In this document: piece after piece, positions 49,816-58,945 of the stretch
Position numbering within the stretch: position 1 is the stretch's first letter
Layout of the letters: each line of letters starts with the position of its first letter
From: Lachancea mirantina
Lineage: Eukaryota > Ascomycota > Saccharomycetes > Saccharomycetales > Saccharomycetaceae
NCBI GenBank assembly: GCA_900074745.1
Contig: LT598463.1
Coordinates: 656,996-720,995 of the forward strand
Direction of reading: 5' to 3'
Length of the DNA stretch: 64,000 bases
Notes under the pieces: generated by a model
Databases searched by the model: none
What the model saw: the letters and a program-made list of their open reading frames with translations, nothing else
What the model was told of the DNA's origin: nothing
Translations under genes and position numbers: made by a program

Positions 49816-49822
49816 GGCGGCT
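49816..49822 (-). promoter_or_regulatory. URS1-like core upstream of RIM4
   Basis: GGCGGCT at 49816-49822 is the core of the Ume6 URS1 site (TCGGCGGCTA), in context CCGGCGGCTCGG. RIM4 is an early meiotic gene, so Ume6 control is plausible. The region is GC-rich, so a chance match is possible. Confidence 0.4.
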
Positions 49823-50520
49823 CGGCGTCATCTCCGCAAATGACGCCCTGCGCGTGTTTCTAAGTTTCAGTGGTATCTCCGAGATCATCAAGCCTAGACA
49901 TCGCTGCAGTCCCGCCATTGCCGCGCAGTCTGCGTTCGAGAGCAAAACAGAGGGGCTCGAGATCTGCCTTCGCCTGATTCTCCGAATCTCCGATTTTGTT
50001 TCTTCTCCAATCGGCCCGCATTCTTGGTGTCCTCATCATAATCCCGCTCAGAAATCCCCGTACCGCGGCGCTAGCACGACCTCGAAACCTAAATCTAAAT
50101 TCCGTCTTGTGCACCGTTGCAACGTCAGCCGCTTGGCAACGGTCGGGTTTGCGACATGCATGTGTGCGCCTCATGAGATAGGGTCTGTGCGGCGATTTCT
50201 AAGTAACGACTCTTTTTAAGGTTCAAGATCCAACCGATGCCTCCGGCTTTGTCTGGGCCACTGCGCGATCTGCACACTCGTTTCAAATTTGCATGAACTG
50301 AAGACACCTCGGCAAAGAGATCGTAGCCCCGGGGAGTGGACCGAGGGTGGGCCCTGGGAGTGAGCCCGTTTTTACAGGGCTTTGGCTCAGGGCCTTGCCA
50401 CAAGTTATCTGTGTCCAGCAATGGCGGGGCAGTAGCGACGCTCGTAGTGAGGGCGCAGGCGGTGCGCCCAAGGGCAAAGCCCGGCGGAAACTCTTAGCGC
50501 CGAGGTGAGGGACGGGACGA

Positions 50521-50545
50521 GCGGTTCAGCCACGGGCTGTACCGC
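50521..50545. repeat. Hairpin, 11-bp stem with one T-T mismatch
   Basis: GCGGTTCAGCC (50521-50531) and GGCTGTACCGC (50535-50545) pair except for one central T-T, around a 3-base loop. It is the last strong hairpin of the GC island before TIM23. Confidence 0.85.
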
Positions 50546-50801
50546 GGCAAAAAAGCGGGGTCAGATAAAGTGGGGTTCGGGGAATAGAAGGGGATCGCTT
50601 GGGACGGCAACAAATGACGACGACGCGGGGGCACGGGTGTAAGGTGTGCGGAGGAGAGGAGTCGAGGATGTTCCGTTTCCAGATTCGTTCACAATGACTG
50701 CAAAATTTTAGCAAGACAAAGCTATATGCCATTTTGACTGAAAGGCGCGCATCAGTAGACATAGAAACATCGAACCACGAACCACGAACCACCACAGCGA
50801 A

Positions 50802-51452
50802 ATGTCGTGGCTCTTTGGTGGAAAGAGTACTAACCAGGAGGAGCAAAAGGCAACACAAACTGACGATGCGCAGCTGCGACAGAAACTGGGTTTCGACCCG
50901 AGCCAGGTGTCCAACGTTTCGGACGTGATCGCGGCGCCAGGTGCCCTCGACGTTTCGAGACTGCATCCGCTTGCCGGCTTGGAACGCGGCGTTGAATACT
51001 TAGATCTCGAGGAAGAGCAGCTGTCGACGCTCGAGGGTGGCAACAGTCTGATTCCCTCCAGAGGCTGGACCGACGACCTGTGTTACGGTACAGGTGCCGT
51101 TTATCTGGTGGGGCTCGGTCTTGGAGGCTCGTACGGGTTCCTCGAAGGTCTTAGAAACATCCCGGCTAACAGTCCGGGCAAACTGCAGCTAAACACGGTG
51201 CTGAACCACATAACCAGACGGGGTCCGTTTCTGGGCAATAACGCGGGCGTGCTCACGTTGACCTACAACCTCATAAACTCCAGCATCGATTACTTCAGAG
51301 GCAAACACGACCCTGCCGGTTCTGTCGCTGCAGGCGCCCTCACAGGCGCGCTGTTCAAGTCCTCGAAGGGCCTCAAACCTATGGGGTATGCCTCCGGTAT
51401 GATGGCGGGCGCAGCCGCTGCCTGGTGTGGTTTCAAAAGCCTGGTATTGTAG
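50802..51452 (+). CDS. TIM23: Tim23, channel subunit of the presequence translocase
   Basis: An essential core of the TIM23 complex in the mitochondrial inner membrane that imports presequence proteins with Tim17, Tim50 and the Ssc1 motor. The 216 aa compare with 222 in S. cerevisiae (YNR017W). The intermembrane-space half has MSWLFGGK at the start and LHPLAGLERGVEYLDLEEEQLSTLEGG. The Tim17/22/23 domain (from about residue 97) has four membrane segments, with GLGLGGSYGF, GKLQLNTVLNHITRRGPFLGNNAGVL and GSVAAGALTGALFKSSKGLKPMGYASG. The start is ATG at 50802. It converges with RRT12. Confidence 0.97.
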   Translation: MSWLFGGKSTNQEEQKATQTDDAQLRQKLGFDPSQVSNVSDVIAAPGALDVSRLHPLAGLERGVEYLDLEEEQLSTLEGGNSLIPSRGWTDDLCYGTGAVYLVGLGLGGSYGFLEGLRNIPANSPGKLQLNTVLNHITRRGPFLGNNAGVLTLTYNLINSSIDYFRGKHDPAGSVAAGALTGALFKSSKGLKPMGYASGMMAGAAAAWCGFKSLVL

Positions 51453-51574
51453 GCGCGGATCCGCGCCGGATCCGTTGCCAAAACCTTATTATGTGTGATG
51501 CACCTGTACATATATAAATATTTGCTCGCGTATATAAAAATAATGCAAGCATTGTGATTTAAGCGCCTTGATCC

Positions 51575-53035
51575 TTAACGAGGCGCCAACGTCGTGTAAG
51601 ATCTTCTTTTCAATTTTATTTCGCCTAGGGGCACCGTGACGTCGTCCTCTGACACATGTCCGTCTTCATTGTAACTTTGAAGATCGTGTACAAGCCTGTC
51701 CATATCCAGCACTGGGTATACCCCGTCTTCGAAAAAATCGTCATCTTTGTCGACTCCCGTGAAAACGATACGATTGGGAGTCCCCGGTTTGAACAACAAA
51801 GTTCTCTTTGAAAAGGCGGGCTCAGTCGCGAGAGACATCAGTTCCTCTTTTATGCTGTAGGGATGGATGCCACTATCCAGAAGTAAAGCCGCTACACCAC
51901 AAATAATTGGCGACGCCATCGAGGTACCGGAATAAGCAACGGGCTTGAACGGCGGCATATTAGACAACGAGACAACTTTGACTCCGGGCGCGAAAATATC
52001 GACGCAATTGCCCCAATTTGAAAACCGCGCAATCGTGTCAGTTCGATCATCGAACGCACCCACCGTGATAGCTGCTTGTGAAGATGCAGGACTGCTCCAA
52101 CACGCATTGGCGTTTGAGTTACCCGCGGCAACCACAATTACCAAGCCAGCTTCCAAAGCTGCTTCGACTGCTTGGTTCAAAACATTATTACGGAAAGACC
52201 CTAGACTCAAATTAGCAACACATCCATGCTTGCTTTTCCTACAATGGTTCACAGAAAATTCAATAGCACTTATGACGCTTGTCAAATTTCCTTGGCCCTT
52301 AGAATTGAGTGCTTTGACTTCGAAAAGTTTCGAGTTTTTGGCTACTCCAAACGTGCGTGATCCAACAAGTCCGGCCACATGCGTACCGTGCCCATTGAGA
52401 TCTCCAGGGCCCTCTCCGACGAAATCTGCTCCAAATTTGGCCCGCCCTCGAAATTGTTTGTGCTCTTTGAAAATACCCGTGTCGATGATATAAACGTTCA
52501 CGGACGAGCCGTCGAATTCTTCGTCGTAATAATAGTTAAAAGACTCAGACCATCCGGGTTCAGAGTTGTAGGGCAATTGGGCGCGGCGTGAAATTCGCGC
52601 CAAATGCCGCGGTGCATCTTTCTGCACCACCAAATCGTCCTCGGAAGGGTCGTCATCGTCGTCCCAATCGATTTCGTCTCCGCCCATACGGTTTGAGTGC
52701 GGACGCCTTCTGGACGACTTGTGTCGGAAACTCCGCTCAGGACCGTCGAAAACATTGAATTCGACGTTGGGAACTATATCTGCCACGAATGGATTACCAC
52801 GTATTCTGTCCAAATAGGCCGCAGGGATGTCCATTGTAAACGCTTCAAATTTACCAAAAGAGAAAGTTTGCAATATTTTACCGTTGGAAAAGGCTCTGAG
52901 ATGTTCGTTGCCAAGTCGACTCTCCATAATCTTGGCAAGTGTCTTGGGACCTTTAAGTCGAACCAAGAATTCTTCTGCATCGACGAAGACACTTCCACAC
53001 AAAAGGGACGTCGCTAATAATTGAAAACCCTTCAT
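51575..53035 (-). CDS. RRT12: Rrt12/Osw3, subtilisin-family spore-wall protease
   Basis: A secretory subtilase related to Prb1 and Ysp3; in S. cerevisiae it acts in dityrosine layer formation of the spore wall. The 486 aa compare with 491 for YCR045C. The signal peptide is MKGFQLLATSLLCGSVFVDA. An I9-type inhibitor propeptide follows (about residues 22-97), then an acidic patch (EIDWDDDDDPSEDD). The catalytic triad is complete: Asp185 (YIIDTGI), His216 (NGHGTHVAG) and Ser372 (SGTSMASP), with the oxyanion Asn306 (AAGNSN). A plain Prb1-type vacuolar protease is the alternative, but neighbours IMG1 and BUD23 (YCR046C, YCR047C) support RRT12. The start is ATG at 53035. Confidence 0.92.
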   Translation of the reverse strand: MKGFQLLATSLLCGSVFVDAEEFLVRLKGPKTLAKIMESRLGNEHLRAFSNGKILQTFSFGKFEAFTMDIPAAYLDRIRGNPFVADIVPNVEFNVFDGPERSFRHKSSRRRPHSNRMGGDEIDWDDDDDPSEDDLVVQKDAPRHLARISRRAQLPYNSEPGWSESFNYYYDEEFDGSSVNVYIIDTGIFKEHKQFRGRAKFGADFVGEGPGDLNGHGTHVAGLVGSRTFGVAKNSKLFEVKALNSKGQGNLTSVISAIEFSVNHCRKSKHGCVANLSLGSFRNNVLNQAVEAALEAGLVIVVAAGNSNANACWSSPASSQAAITVGAFDDRTDTIARFSNWGNCVDIFAPGVKVVSLSNMPPFKPVAYSGTSMASPIICGVAALLLDSGIHPYSIKEELMSLATEPAFSKRTLLFKPGTPNRIVFTGVDKDDDFFEDGVYPVLDMDRLVHDLQSYNEDGHVSEDDVTVPLGEIKLKRRSYTTLAPR

Positions 53036-53920
53036 TATTGCGTATAATATCCGATTTCAAGGATTTCGAGCTTCCACTTCAAACTCTCAGAAATATCGGA
53101 TTGTGTAAGTCCGGTCTGGCATTTCTGTGCCCGCTGCGTCAGAATACCTAGGAAATGATATTAGTCCTCTCAGCTGGGTGATATTATGTAATATCTCAGC
53201 ATACGGTAAAACCGTTAGATCCTTCGTTTAGAGACGCAAAAGCCGAGGTAGAGACTCGTGCACTGACAGTTTTCATATCAAATCCGTCGTTTAAAGTAGA
53301 ATATAAGTCGATCGACCTCTCGAATCGTCTCACATAACAATGGCATTCTGCAACGGCATTGTGCCGTTGCAGAATGCAAGCTCGTTCGTTGAAATCGCGA
53401 AGAAACTGGCAAAATTCTGCGTAAACGAACCTCGAGAGAAATCTATGTGCGATACATCCTCGGAATTTTCCCATAGGCACCCATCAGCGAAAGCACTCTT
53501 GGTTACGTCGGAGGGAACGAGCCAACGCGGTAACGAGTGAAACGAGAGGAAAGAACGAAAAAAAATGCAAAACAGAGAATCAAATGAATTGCAAATCCTT
53601 TTCATAAATGTATCGTACCATCTTATCTGCCTGTCGATTCCGGTAAAGCTCGAGAATGCTCACGTATGACGCTATATCTTAACTCCGAAGCCAAAACTTT
53701 TGCCTGATTGATCTATCGGAACGTTTATAGGTCTATATGAAGACGCGTTGTACGAAACGGAAGGTACTTCAGCAGGGTTTAACACCGAAAAGGCTGCAAG
53801 AAGGATTAAATAGGTTAGAAAAAGAAAGCAATGGGAAATTCGGTATAAGAAGAGTAGACTTTACAATAAAACTGAGGAGCAAAGAAAGGTGTTTCAATCT
53901 TACCCAGGAACCTAAATGAT
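53036..53920. promoter_or_regulatory. Divergent promoter region RRT12/RCF2
   Basis: These 885 bp hold a perfect 16-bp-stem hairpin (53343-53377). An ATG at 53340, just before the hairpin, opens a 66-codon frame with no recognised homolog. A second open frame (53737-53919, 60 codons, basic) ends two bases before the RCF2 ATG. Both are probably chance or upstream ORFs. Confidence 0.5.
53343..53377. repeat. Perfect inverted repeat, 16-bp stem and 3-base loop
   Basis: The arms GCATTCTGCAACGGCA (53343-53358) and TGCCGTTGCAGAATGC (53362-53377) are exact complements around TTG. Such a stem is rarely seen by chance. No gene or known element explains it. Confidence 0.95.
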
Positions 53921-54589
53921 ATGAAGATTCTAACTGAAGAAGAAATTGAAACGCACTACCATCACACCCTTACAGGTGGTATCAAGGGTGCCGCTGCCGG
54001 TATTATAATTTCGGGACTATTGTTCAAATTTGCACCAATGAGATTTCCAAAATTTAACCCTGCCAAGATGCCATGGTCAATGAAGACCGCGATTTTCATC
54101 ACGCCTCCAACGCTGTTGATGTCGATTTGTGCGGAAGAAGCGTCCACCAACTTTGACAACATGATGTACGGCGCGGGATCGTCGTCTGTGGACGCGATCG
54201 AAGAGCACAAACGTTGGAAGAACTTGTCGTTGCAACAGAAAGTCGTAGAGGGGCTCAGCAACAACAAGTACAAGGTTATCGTGGCTGCGTGGGCCGCGTC
54301 CATGTGGGGGTCGTGGAAATTCGTGGACAGGGACCCTATTATGACCAAGACCCAAAAAGCGGTGCAGGCAAGAATGTACGCCCAGAGTATCACTGTTCTT
54401 TTGTTGCTCGGGTCCATTGGTTTGTCCATGTACGAAGAGAAGCTTCACCCAGATGCGCGAAAACTTGAAAGAGCTCACCGTTGGGAGAAGATCCTCAAGC
54501 AGGCCGAAGAAGAGGAGGCCAGGATCGAGCAGTCGGGCTCCAGAAGCAACGAGGACAGAGTTAAATCCAAGATCTTCAAGTACGAGTGA
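53921..54589 (+). CDS. RCF2: Rcf2, respiratory supercomplex factor 2
   Basis: A mitochondrial inner-membrane protein of the hypoxia-induced HIG1 family. It joins complex III and IV supercomplexes and tunes cytochrome oxidase activity. The 222 aa match S. cerevisiae Rcf2 (YNR018W, 224 aa). An N-terminal helix pair (GGIKGAAAGIIISGLLF, TAIFITPPTLLMSICAEEA) is followed by the HIG1 domain (about residues 90-175: NNKYKVIVAAWAASMWGSWKFVDRDPIMTKTQKAVQARMYAQSITVLLLLGSIGLSM). A charged coiled C-terminus comes last. A two-codon upstream ORF (ATGATATGA, 53916-53924) overlaps the ATG at 53921. The gene converges with IMG1. Confidence 0.95.
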   Translation: MKILTEEEIETHYHHTLTGGIKGAAAGIIISGLLFKFAPMRFPKFNPAKMPWSMKTAIFITPPTLLMSICAEEASTNFDNMMYGAGSSSVDAIEEHKRWKNLSLQQKVVEGLSNNKYKVIVAAWAASMWGSWKFVDRDPIMTKTQKAVQARMYAQSITVLLLLGSIGLSMYEEKLHPDARKLERAHRWEKILKQAEEEEARIEQSGSRSNEDRVKSKIFKYE

Positions 54590-54745
54590 AGTCTCACTCA
54601 AATTCCTTCCCCTTTGTTGTGGGACGTTTGTTAATAACATTAGTATATCATTATAGATGTCTCTTCAGTGTTCAGTCTGGTGAAGGTACTTCCTGAAGTT
54701 ACGTTACACACTCTATGTACATGCTGACGCCAGTGCGCGTCAAAA

Positions 54746-55261
54746 TCATTTCCGTTTGCGTAAACCCGCTTCCAGATCCCCGACATCGAGTTTGGTGCCT
54801 CTGATATAATAGTGCTTGTTTCTCTTTCTCCTGCCGTCAGATTTCCTCAAAATGTCTATTCTCTGGATAATTGGCGAGAATATCGGTACTCTGACCTCCA
54901 CAAAAGTCTTGGCAACCTGATTTCTCAGAAGTAGAGAAGCATCTTGGGTCATCGATTTACGGTCGACAGCCAAAACGTACCCGACGAAATTGTCGTAATT
55001 ACACTTGTTGGAGTCGTAAACAACACGCACAACGTCTCCAGCCCGGGTGGTTTCATCCGGTTGCCCAGAAATAAGCTTTCTGCGCCAGCCTTGTGGATCC
55101 AACGCGTTTTGATCCAACGCTGATAACCTGGAAAGCAGATTTGAACTCGACTTCTTCTCGGCGGGTGGATAAACGGGCAAAACTTTTCTTGACCCACTCA
55201 AAATTTGATAATGACGAACTGCTCTGGGATCCAGTCTAAGAAACTTATTTACCAGCATCAT
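54746..55261 (-). CDS. IMG1: Mitochondrial ribosomal protein bL19m (Img1)
   Basis: A protein of the large subunit of the mitochondrial ribosome, needed for mitochondrial translation and genome integrity. The 171 aa match YCR046C (169 aa). The N-terminal 50 residues hold targeting sequence. The bL19 part has TRAGDVVRVVYDSNKCNYDNFVGYVLAVDRK, then FVEVRVPIFSPIIQRIDILRKSDGRRKRNKHYYIRGTKLDVGDLEAGLRKRK, ending in the expected basic tail. Tandem ATGs start the frame at 55261. It lies between RCF2 (chr XIV type) and BUD23 (chr III type), showing the interleaved ancestral order. Confidence 0.95.
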   Translation of the reverse strand: MMLVNKFLRLDPRAVRHYQILSGSRKVLPVYPPAEKKSSSNLLSRLSALDQNALDPQGWRRKLISGQPDETTRAGDVVRVVYDSNKCNYDNFVGYVLAVDRKSMTQDASLLLRNQVAKTFVEVRVPIFSPIIQRIDILRKSDGRRKRNKHYYIRGTKLDVGDLEAGLRKRK

Positions 55262-55459
55262 TGCCCGTACTCAAGTTTTCAGGTTCCAGGCGATGTTTCT
55301 CTCTCTCAGTTCTCTTATTGTTAACGCTAAATTTTTATGATGATACGTACTTTATGATGCATAATTTTGCGTCCAAGATGATATCAGCCAACCACTCTCA
55401 ACGAGCACTGGCTATCCACGATGCCCTTAGCCATGTTTCCTGATCCCAGAACTGATTAT

Positions 55460-56266
55460 TCAAAACTTGGGTCTTCTCTTCCTCCCTGTGTATTTCGAGT
55501 CCTTTGCAACTTTTCTGCCTCTTTTCCGCCATAAATCCTTTTTCCTGGCAATGTAATCCTTCCTTGTTTCTGTCTCAATTTTTCTATTGCGTTTACTCTT
55601 TTCCACCGCTTCGGCATCCATGGTGACACCTTGTAAGTTCACCTGTTGTTCGTCGGCTGCTGCACCGGCGCTCAATACCAAGTAGTATTTCTTGTTCTTT
55701 TTGGACTCTGGATCGTCGACAACAACACCACCGCTGAATCCTGCGACTTTGGCAGCGGTAGTGATGCTCTCGGTTTGCTCCTCGTTCTTGGGGTAAAACT
55801 GGGCCACGAATTTACCTCCTTTTTTCAAACAGGCGAAGAGTGTGTTGAAAAACCGCATAAGTCTTCGCTTGGGATCGTTGTACGACGTGTCCGCATTGCA
55901 AAGCCACTGGATGGCACTAATACTGATTGCTGCATCAAAAGTTCCTGCTCTGAAAGGTAGTCCCTGACCCATATCTTGAAGCATCAGGTCACCTTCAAGT
56001 TCTCGCGTGAGCCCCGTGGCAAGCATCGATGGTGAAATATCAACCCCGCACCAAACGTGGCCCTCTTCTGTCAAGATTTCGCCACTCAAACCTGAACCAC
56101 ATCCTATATCGAGAATAAATCCCATATGTTGTAAATTCAACAGTTCGAGCGCACGGAGCGTCATTTTCGCTTGAATATGCTGGACTCTGGTCGATGAGGT
56201 ATATTTGCCGGATTCTGTATCATTGTAAAACACTTCTGGCGGCGCCAGGTCTTCTGGACGTGACAT
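55460..56266 (-). CDS. BUD23: Bud23, 18S rRNA m7G1575 methyltransferase
   Basis: Bud23 with Trm112 methylates G1575 of 18S rRNA and is needed for 40S subunit maturation in the nucleus. The 268 aa compare with 275 in YCR047C. The AdoMet-binding motif is ILDIGCGSGLSGE (51-63). LMLQDMGQGLPFRAGTFDAAISISAIQWLCNAD marks the catalytic core. The basic C-terminus KDYIARKKDLWRKRGRKVAKDSKYTGRKRRPKF is typical. PAC-like and RRPE elements lie just upstream. The start is ATG at 56266. Confidence 0.97.
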   Translation of the reverse strand: MSRPEDLAPPEVFYNDTESGKYTSSTRVQHIQAKMTLRALELLNLQHMGFILDIGCGSGLSGEILTEEGHVWCGVDISPSMLATGLTRELEGDLMLQDMGQGLPFRAGTFDAAISISAIQWLCNADTSYNDPKRRLMRFFNTLFACLKKGGKFVAQFYPKNEEQTESITTAAKVAGFSGGVVVDDPESKKNKKYYLVLSAGAAADEQQVNLQGVTMDAEAVEKSKRNRKIETETRKDYIARKKDLWRKRGRKVAKDSKYTGRKRRPKF

Positions 56267-57195
56267 AGCTCTTCAGGGAAGTCGAAGTTAACTGAGATGA
56301 GATGAGATGAGATGAAGGCATCGAATTTTCGCTCTTGAAAAATTTATCACCAAAGGCTCGTCGCCTGTCAACAGTAAGTATAAACTATAAAGTAGTATTT
56401 CGATATCAACAGCAAGGGCATCAACAGGTGTGAGACCGCTCTGGTAATCATTTGAAAATCCCGAAACTTAATTCGGAGATTTTTCCGAAATTTTTCTGGT
56501 GTAGATTTTTATAGAAAGGTAGACCTCGCTAACATGGAAATACCAATTATAACTTAATAACACCTTGCTGTCGTTAAGCAGAGAGCAATCAGCGCAATTT
56601 CCATTATCGTCACATTGTGGCTGGACTAGCTTTTTACTGAATTCTCGTTTTATAACCGATGTCGTCACTATGCCAGAGCGAGTTGTGGTATAGCGGAATA
56701 AGAAGCAATTTCGTCCAACACCGCATCTGTATAATGTTCATTGGATGCCTTATATAACTATAAGACTAGAAGTAGAGTTTTTCTTACATGCTTTCACTAG
56801 GTGTTGTTAGCGTCGACTGTCATGGGTTTTCAACGTATATGTAAACTACACCACAACTTCGGCTACTATTATGAAGTAGACGAAAGTGAGTACATGGGAA
56901 GTCTATTACGAGGAGTTTATATACAATTTTCACTTAGGAAGCACGGTAGACATGGGCTAACCACTATAACATTCTATGTTTAACATTGAGGCTGATCCAC
57001 TTCGTAGATTTTATGGGCTGACATCCGGGTCATATGATTCATTAACGTCGTTCAGGGAAAATGAAAAGTTAACTAATAATAGTCCGATTCACAGGTATAT
57101 TCGTAACAGGTCAAGGCCCTGGGTCGTTCATATTTGACGGTTGGCTATCGAGGTCATTGAGATCTGCTCATAGGTTTCTCTTAAATTTCGGCTCA
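56267..57195. promoter_or_regulatory. Divergent promoter region BUD23/ARE
   Basis: A 929-bp spacer. Apart from the BUD23 elements I see AT-rich sequence with TATATAA-like boxes near 56752 and 56916. Short frames inside lack homologs. A TGGTATAGCGG at about 56685 resembles a Pol III A box but no B box follows. Confidence 0.5.
56296..56345 (-). promoter_or_regulatory. PAC-like repeat and RRPE before BUD23
   Basis: Four tandem GATGA units (56296-56315) give repeated GATGAG, the PAC core. TGAAAAATTT (56336-56345) matches RRPE. These two elements mark ribosome-biogenesis genes in yeasts and lie 30-80 bp before the BUD23 ATG. Confidence 0.75.
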
Positions 57196-58875
57196 ATGAG
57201 TATGTTAACCAGGAACGACATGAGTAAACTCGCAAGCAAAGATATTAGAAGAATCGAAAGGCTAGCGAAAGAAACGGACAAAAGACAACCGTTACCTCGT
57301 ATTGAAGCTGGGGCTGAAGAGTATTTAACTGATGGTGTGAATGCGAAATCCGGAGAGCACACAGTGCTACAGCACTATGCGAGCAAACTCCACAAAAAGG
57401 AGAGGCACCGATTCAACAAATTGTCCGGCGAAATGCGTTCAATGCTACGTGACGTAGGCATGGGTCATCGAAGGACCATCATGGATGATTTGGTGAAGAC
57501 CTCGCTTACTGAGACTTCTTTCCGTGGTGCTGGAGCAAGCGAGATTAAGGTTACTGAAGCCGACGGAGTGGGGCAAATCGTTCTCTTCAACTTTTCTGGC
57601 TTTTATGTGTTGTTTTGGATGCTGATTGCATTCGTAGCGGTGAAGGTAACCGTTGAATACTACATGTCTCATAACGGAGATTTGTCGCAATCGGAAATTC
57701 TCCGGTTCATGACTAGCGACATTTTCTCAGTTGCCCTAATTGACCTCGTCATGTACATGTGCACCTATTTCGTGCTATTAGTGCAATTCGCTTGCAAAAA
57801 AAACTGGATCTCTTGGAAACGAGCCGGTTGGGCGTTTACTTCCCTGTATGAAATTGCCTTTGTAGTGGGTTTCCTCTATGTTGCCGAAGCCGTCATGAAA
57901 TTCCATTGGATCTCCAAAATCTTTATTTTTCTGCACTCTCTGGTTTTATTGATGAAAATGCATTCTTTTGCCTTCTTCAACGGGTACATGTGGAGCGTAT
58001 TGGAAGAACTAGAATTTTCTAAAGGAGCACTCAAAAAGTACAAAGAGACTGGCGGTGAAGATGACTTGATCACTCAAACGTTGGAAAAAAGTTGCCAATT
58101 TTGCAGTTTTGAATTGAAGTCTCAAGGTAATAAGTCGCTCTCATTCCCGGATAATATTACTTGGAAGGGGTTTTTCATTTACACCATGTTTCCCACGTTG
58201 GTTTATCAACTCGAATATCCCAGAAGCCAGAAAATCCGTTGGCATTACGTCTTCGAAAAACTGTGCGCAATTTTTGGAGTAATCATCACCATGATGATCA
58301 TAGCACAGTCATTCATGTATCCCGTTGCCATGCGTGCAATTGCACTTAGAAACTCCGGCCTACCAATATTTTGGGAACGTATTCGCGAATGGCTTTATTT
58401 ACTTTTGGACCTTGTGCCTAGTTTCATCATAATGTACCTCTTGGTTTGGTATTTGATTTGGGACGCCATTTTGAACTGCATTGCCGAACTAACATATTTT
58501 GGCGATCGCCATTTCTATGGCGATTGGTGGAATTGCGTTTCTTGGGATGAATTTGCTCGCCATTGGAATGTTCCGGTCCATCAATTTTTGTTGAGACACG
58601 TATACCACAGCTCCATCAGTTTCTTAAAATTGAGCAAAATTCAAGCCACTTTGATGACCTTTTTTTTAAGTTCTATTGTCCATGAATTGGCCATGTATGT
58701 GCTCTTCAAAAACTTGAGATTCTATTTGTTCTTTTTACAAATGGGGCAACTCCCACTAGTGCAGTTAAGCAACTCGAAATTTCTCAGAAAGAAAAAAATT
58801 CTGGGTAACGTCATATTTTGGATTGGTATTTGTACGGGACCCAGTCTTATGTGCACTCTCTATTTGACTTTCTAG
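57196..58875 (+). CDS. ARE2: Acyl-CoA:sterol O-acyltransferase (Are1/Are2)
   Basis: An ER enzyme of the MBOAT family that esterifies ergosterol and precursors for lipid droplets. One gene (559 aa) stands for the ohnologs Are1 (YCR048W) and Are2 (YNR019W); the symbol is a choice between them. Catalytic features are FYGDWWN (440-446) and the active-site His496 in SSIVHELAM. About nine hydrophobic segments follow a 120-residue soluble N-terminus. The N-terminal part is shorter than in S. cerevisiae (610 and 642 aa). I chose ATG 57196; another in-frame ATG lies at 57202. The neighbours are BUD23 on the left and ATP23 on the right. Confidence 0.93.
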   Translation: MSMLTRNDMSKLASKDIRRIERLAKETDKRQPLPRIEAGAEEYLTDGVNAKSGEHTVLQHYASKLHKKERHRFNKLSGEMRSMLRDVGMGHRRTIMDDLVKTSLTETSFRGAGASEIKVTEADGVGQIVLFNFSGFYVLFWMLIAFVAVKVTVEYYMSHNGDLSQSEILRFMTSDIFSVALIDLVMYMCTYFVLLVQFACKKNWISWKRAGWAFTSLYEIAFVVGFLYVAEAVMKFHWISKIFIFLHSLVLLMKMHSFAFFNGYMWSVLEELEFSKGALKKYKETGGEDDLITQTLEKSCQFCSFELKSQGNKSLSFPDNITWKGFFIYTMFPTLVYQLEYPRSQKIRWHYVFEKLCAIFGVIITMMIIAQSFMYPVAMRAIALRNSGLPIFWERIREWLYLLLDLVPSFIIMYLLVWYLIWDAILNCIAELTYFGDRHFYGDWWNCVSWDEFARHWNVPVHQFLLRHVYHSSISFLKLSKIQATLMTFFLSSIVHELAMYVLFKNLRFYLFFLQMGQLPLVQLSNSKFLRKKKILGNVIFWIGICTGPSLMCTLYLTF

Positions 58876-58945
58876 TTCCTGATACACTTGATTTGGCTCT
58901 ATTTACACGATTTTACGAATAAAAATATTCCCCGATGAGTATAAA

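Larger units (their letters stand above)
49402..50801. other. GC-rich RIM4-TIM23 divergent intergenic region
   Basis: A 1.4-kb region between divergent genes that come from different S. cerevisiae blocks. About 49730-50560 is unusually GC-rich. It contains strong inverted repeats, such as GGCCCTG...CAGGGCC at about 50352-50398 and the hairpin at 50521-50545. No protein frame in it is recognisable. An unidentified structured RNA or a promoter CpG-like island are both possible. Confidence 0.5.

Noticed and set aside
50828-50834. TACTAAC inside TIM23 as an intron sign
   Set aside because: The Tim23 N-terminus is continuous and conserved across it, with no donor upstream.
56468-56668. 66-codon minus-strand frame with Cys cluster
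   Set aside because: It has no ATG start and no homolog, and lies in a divergent promoter region.
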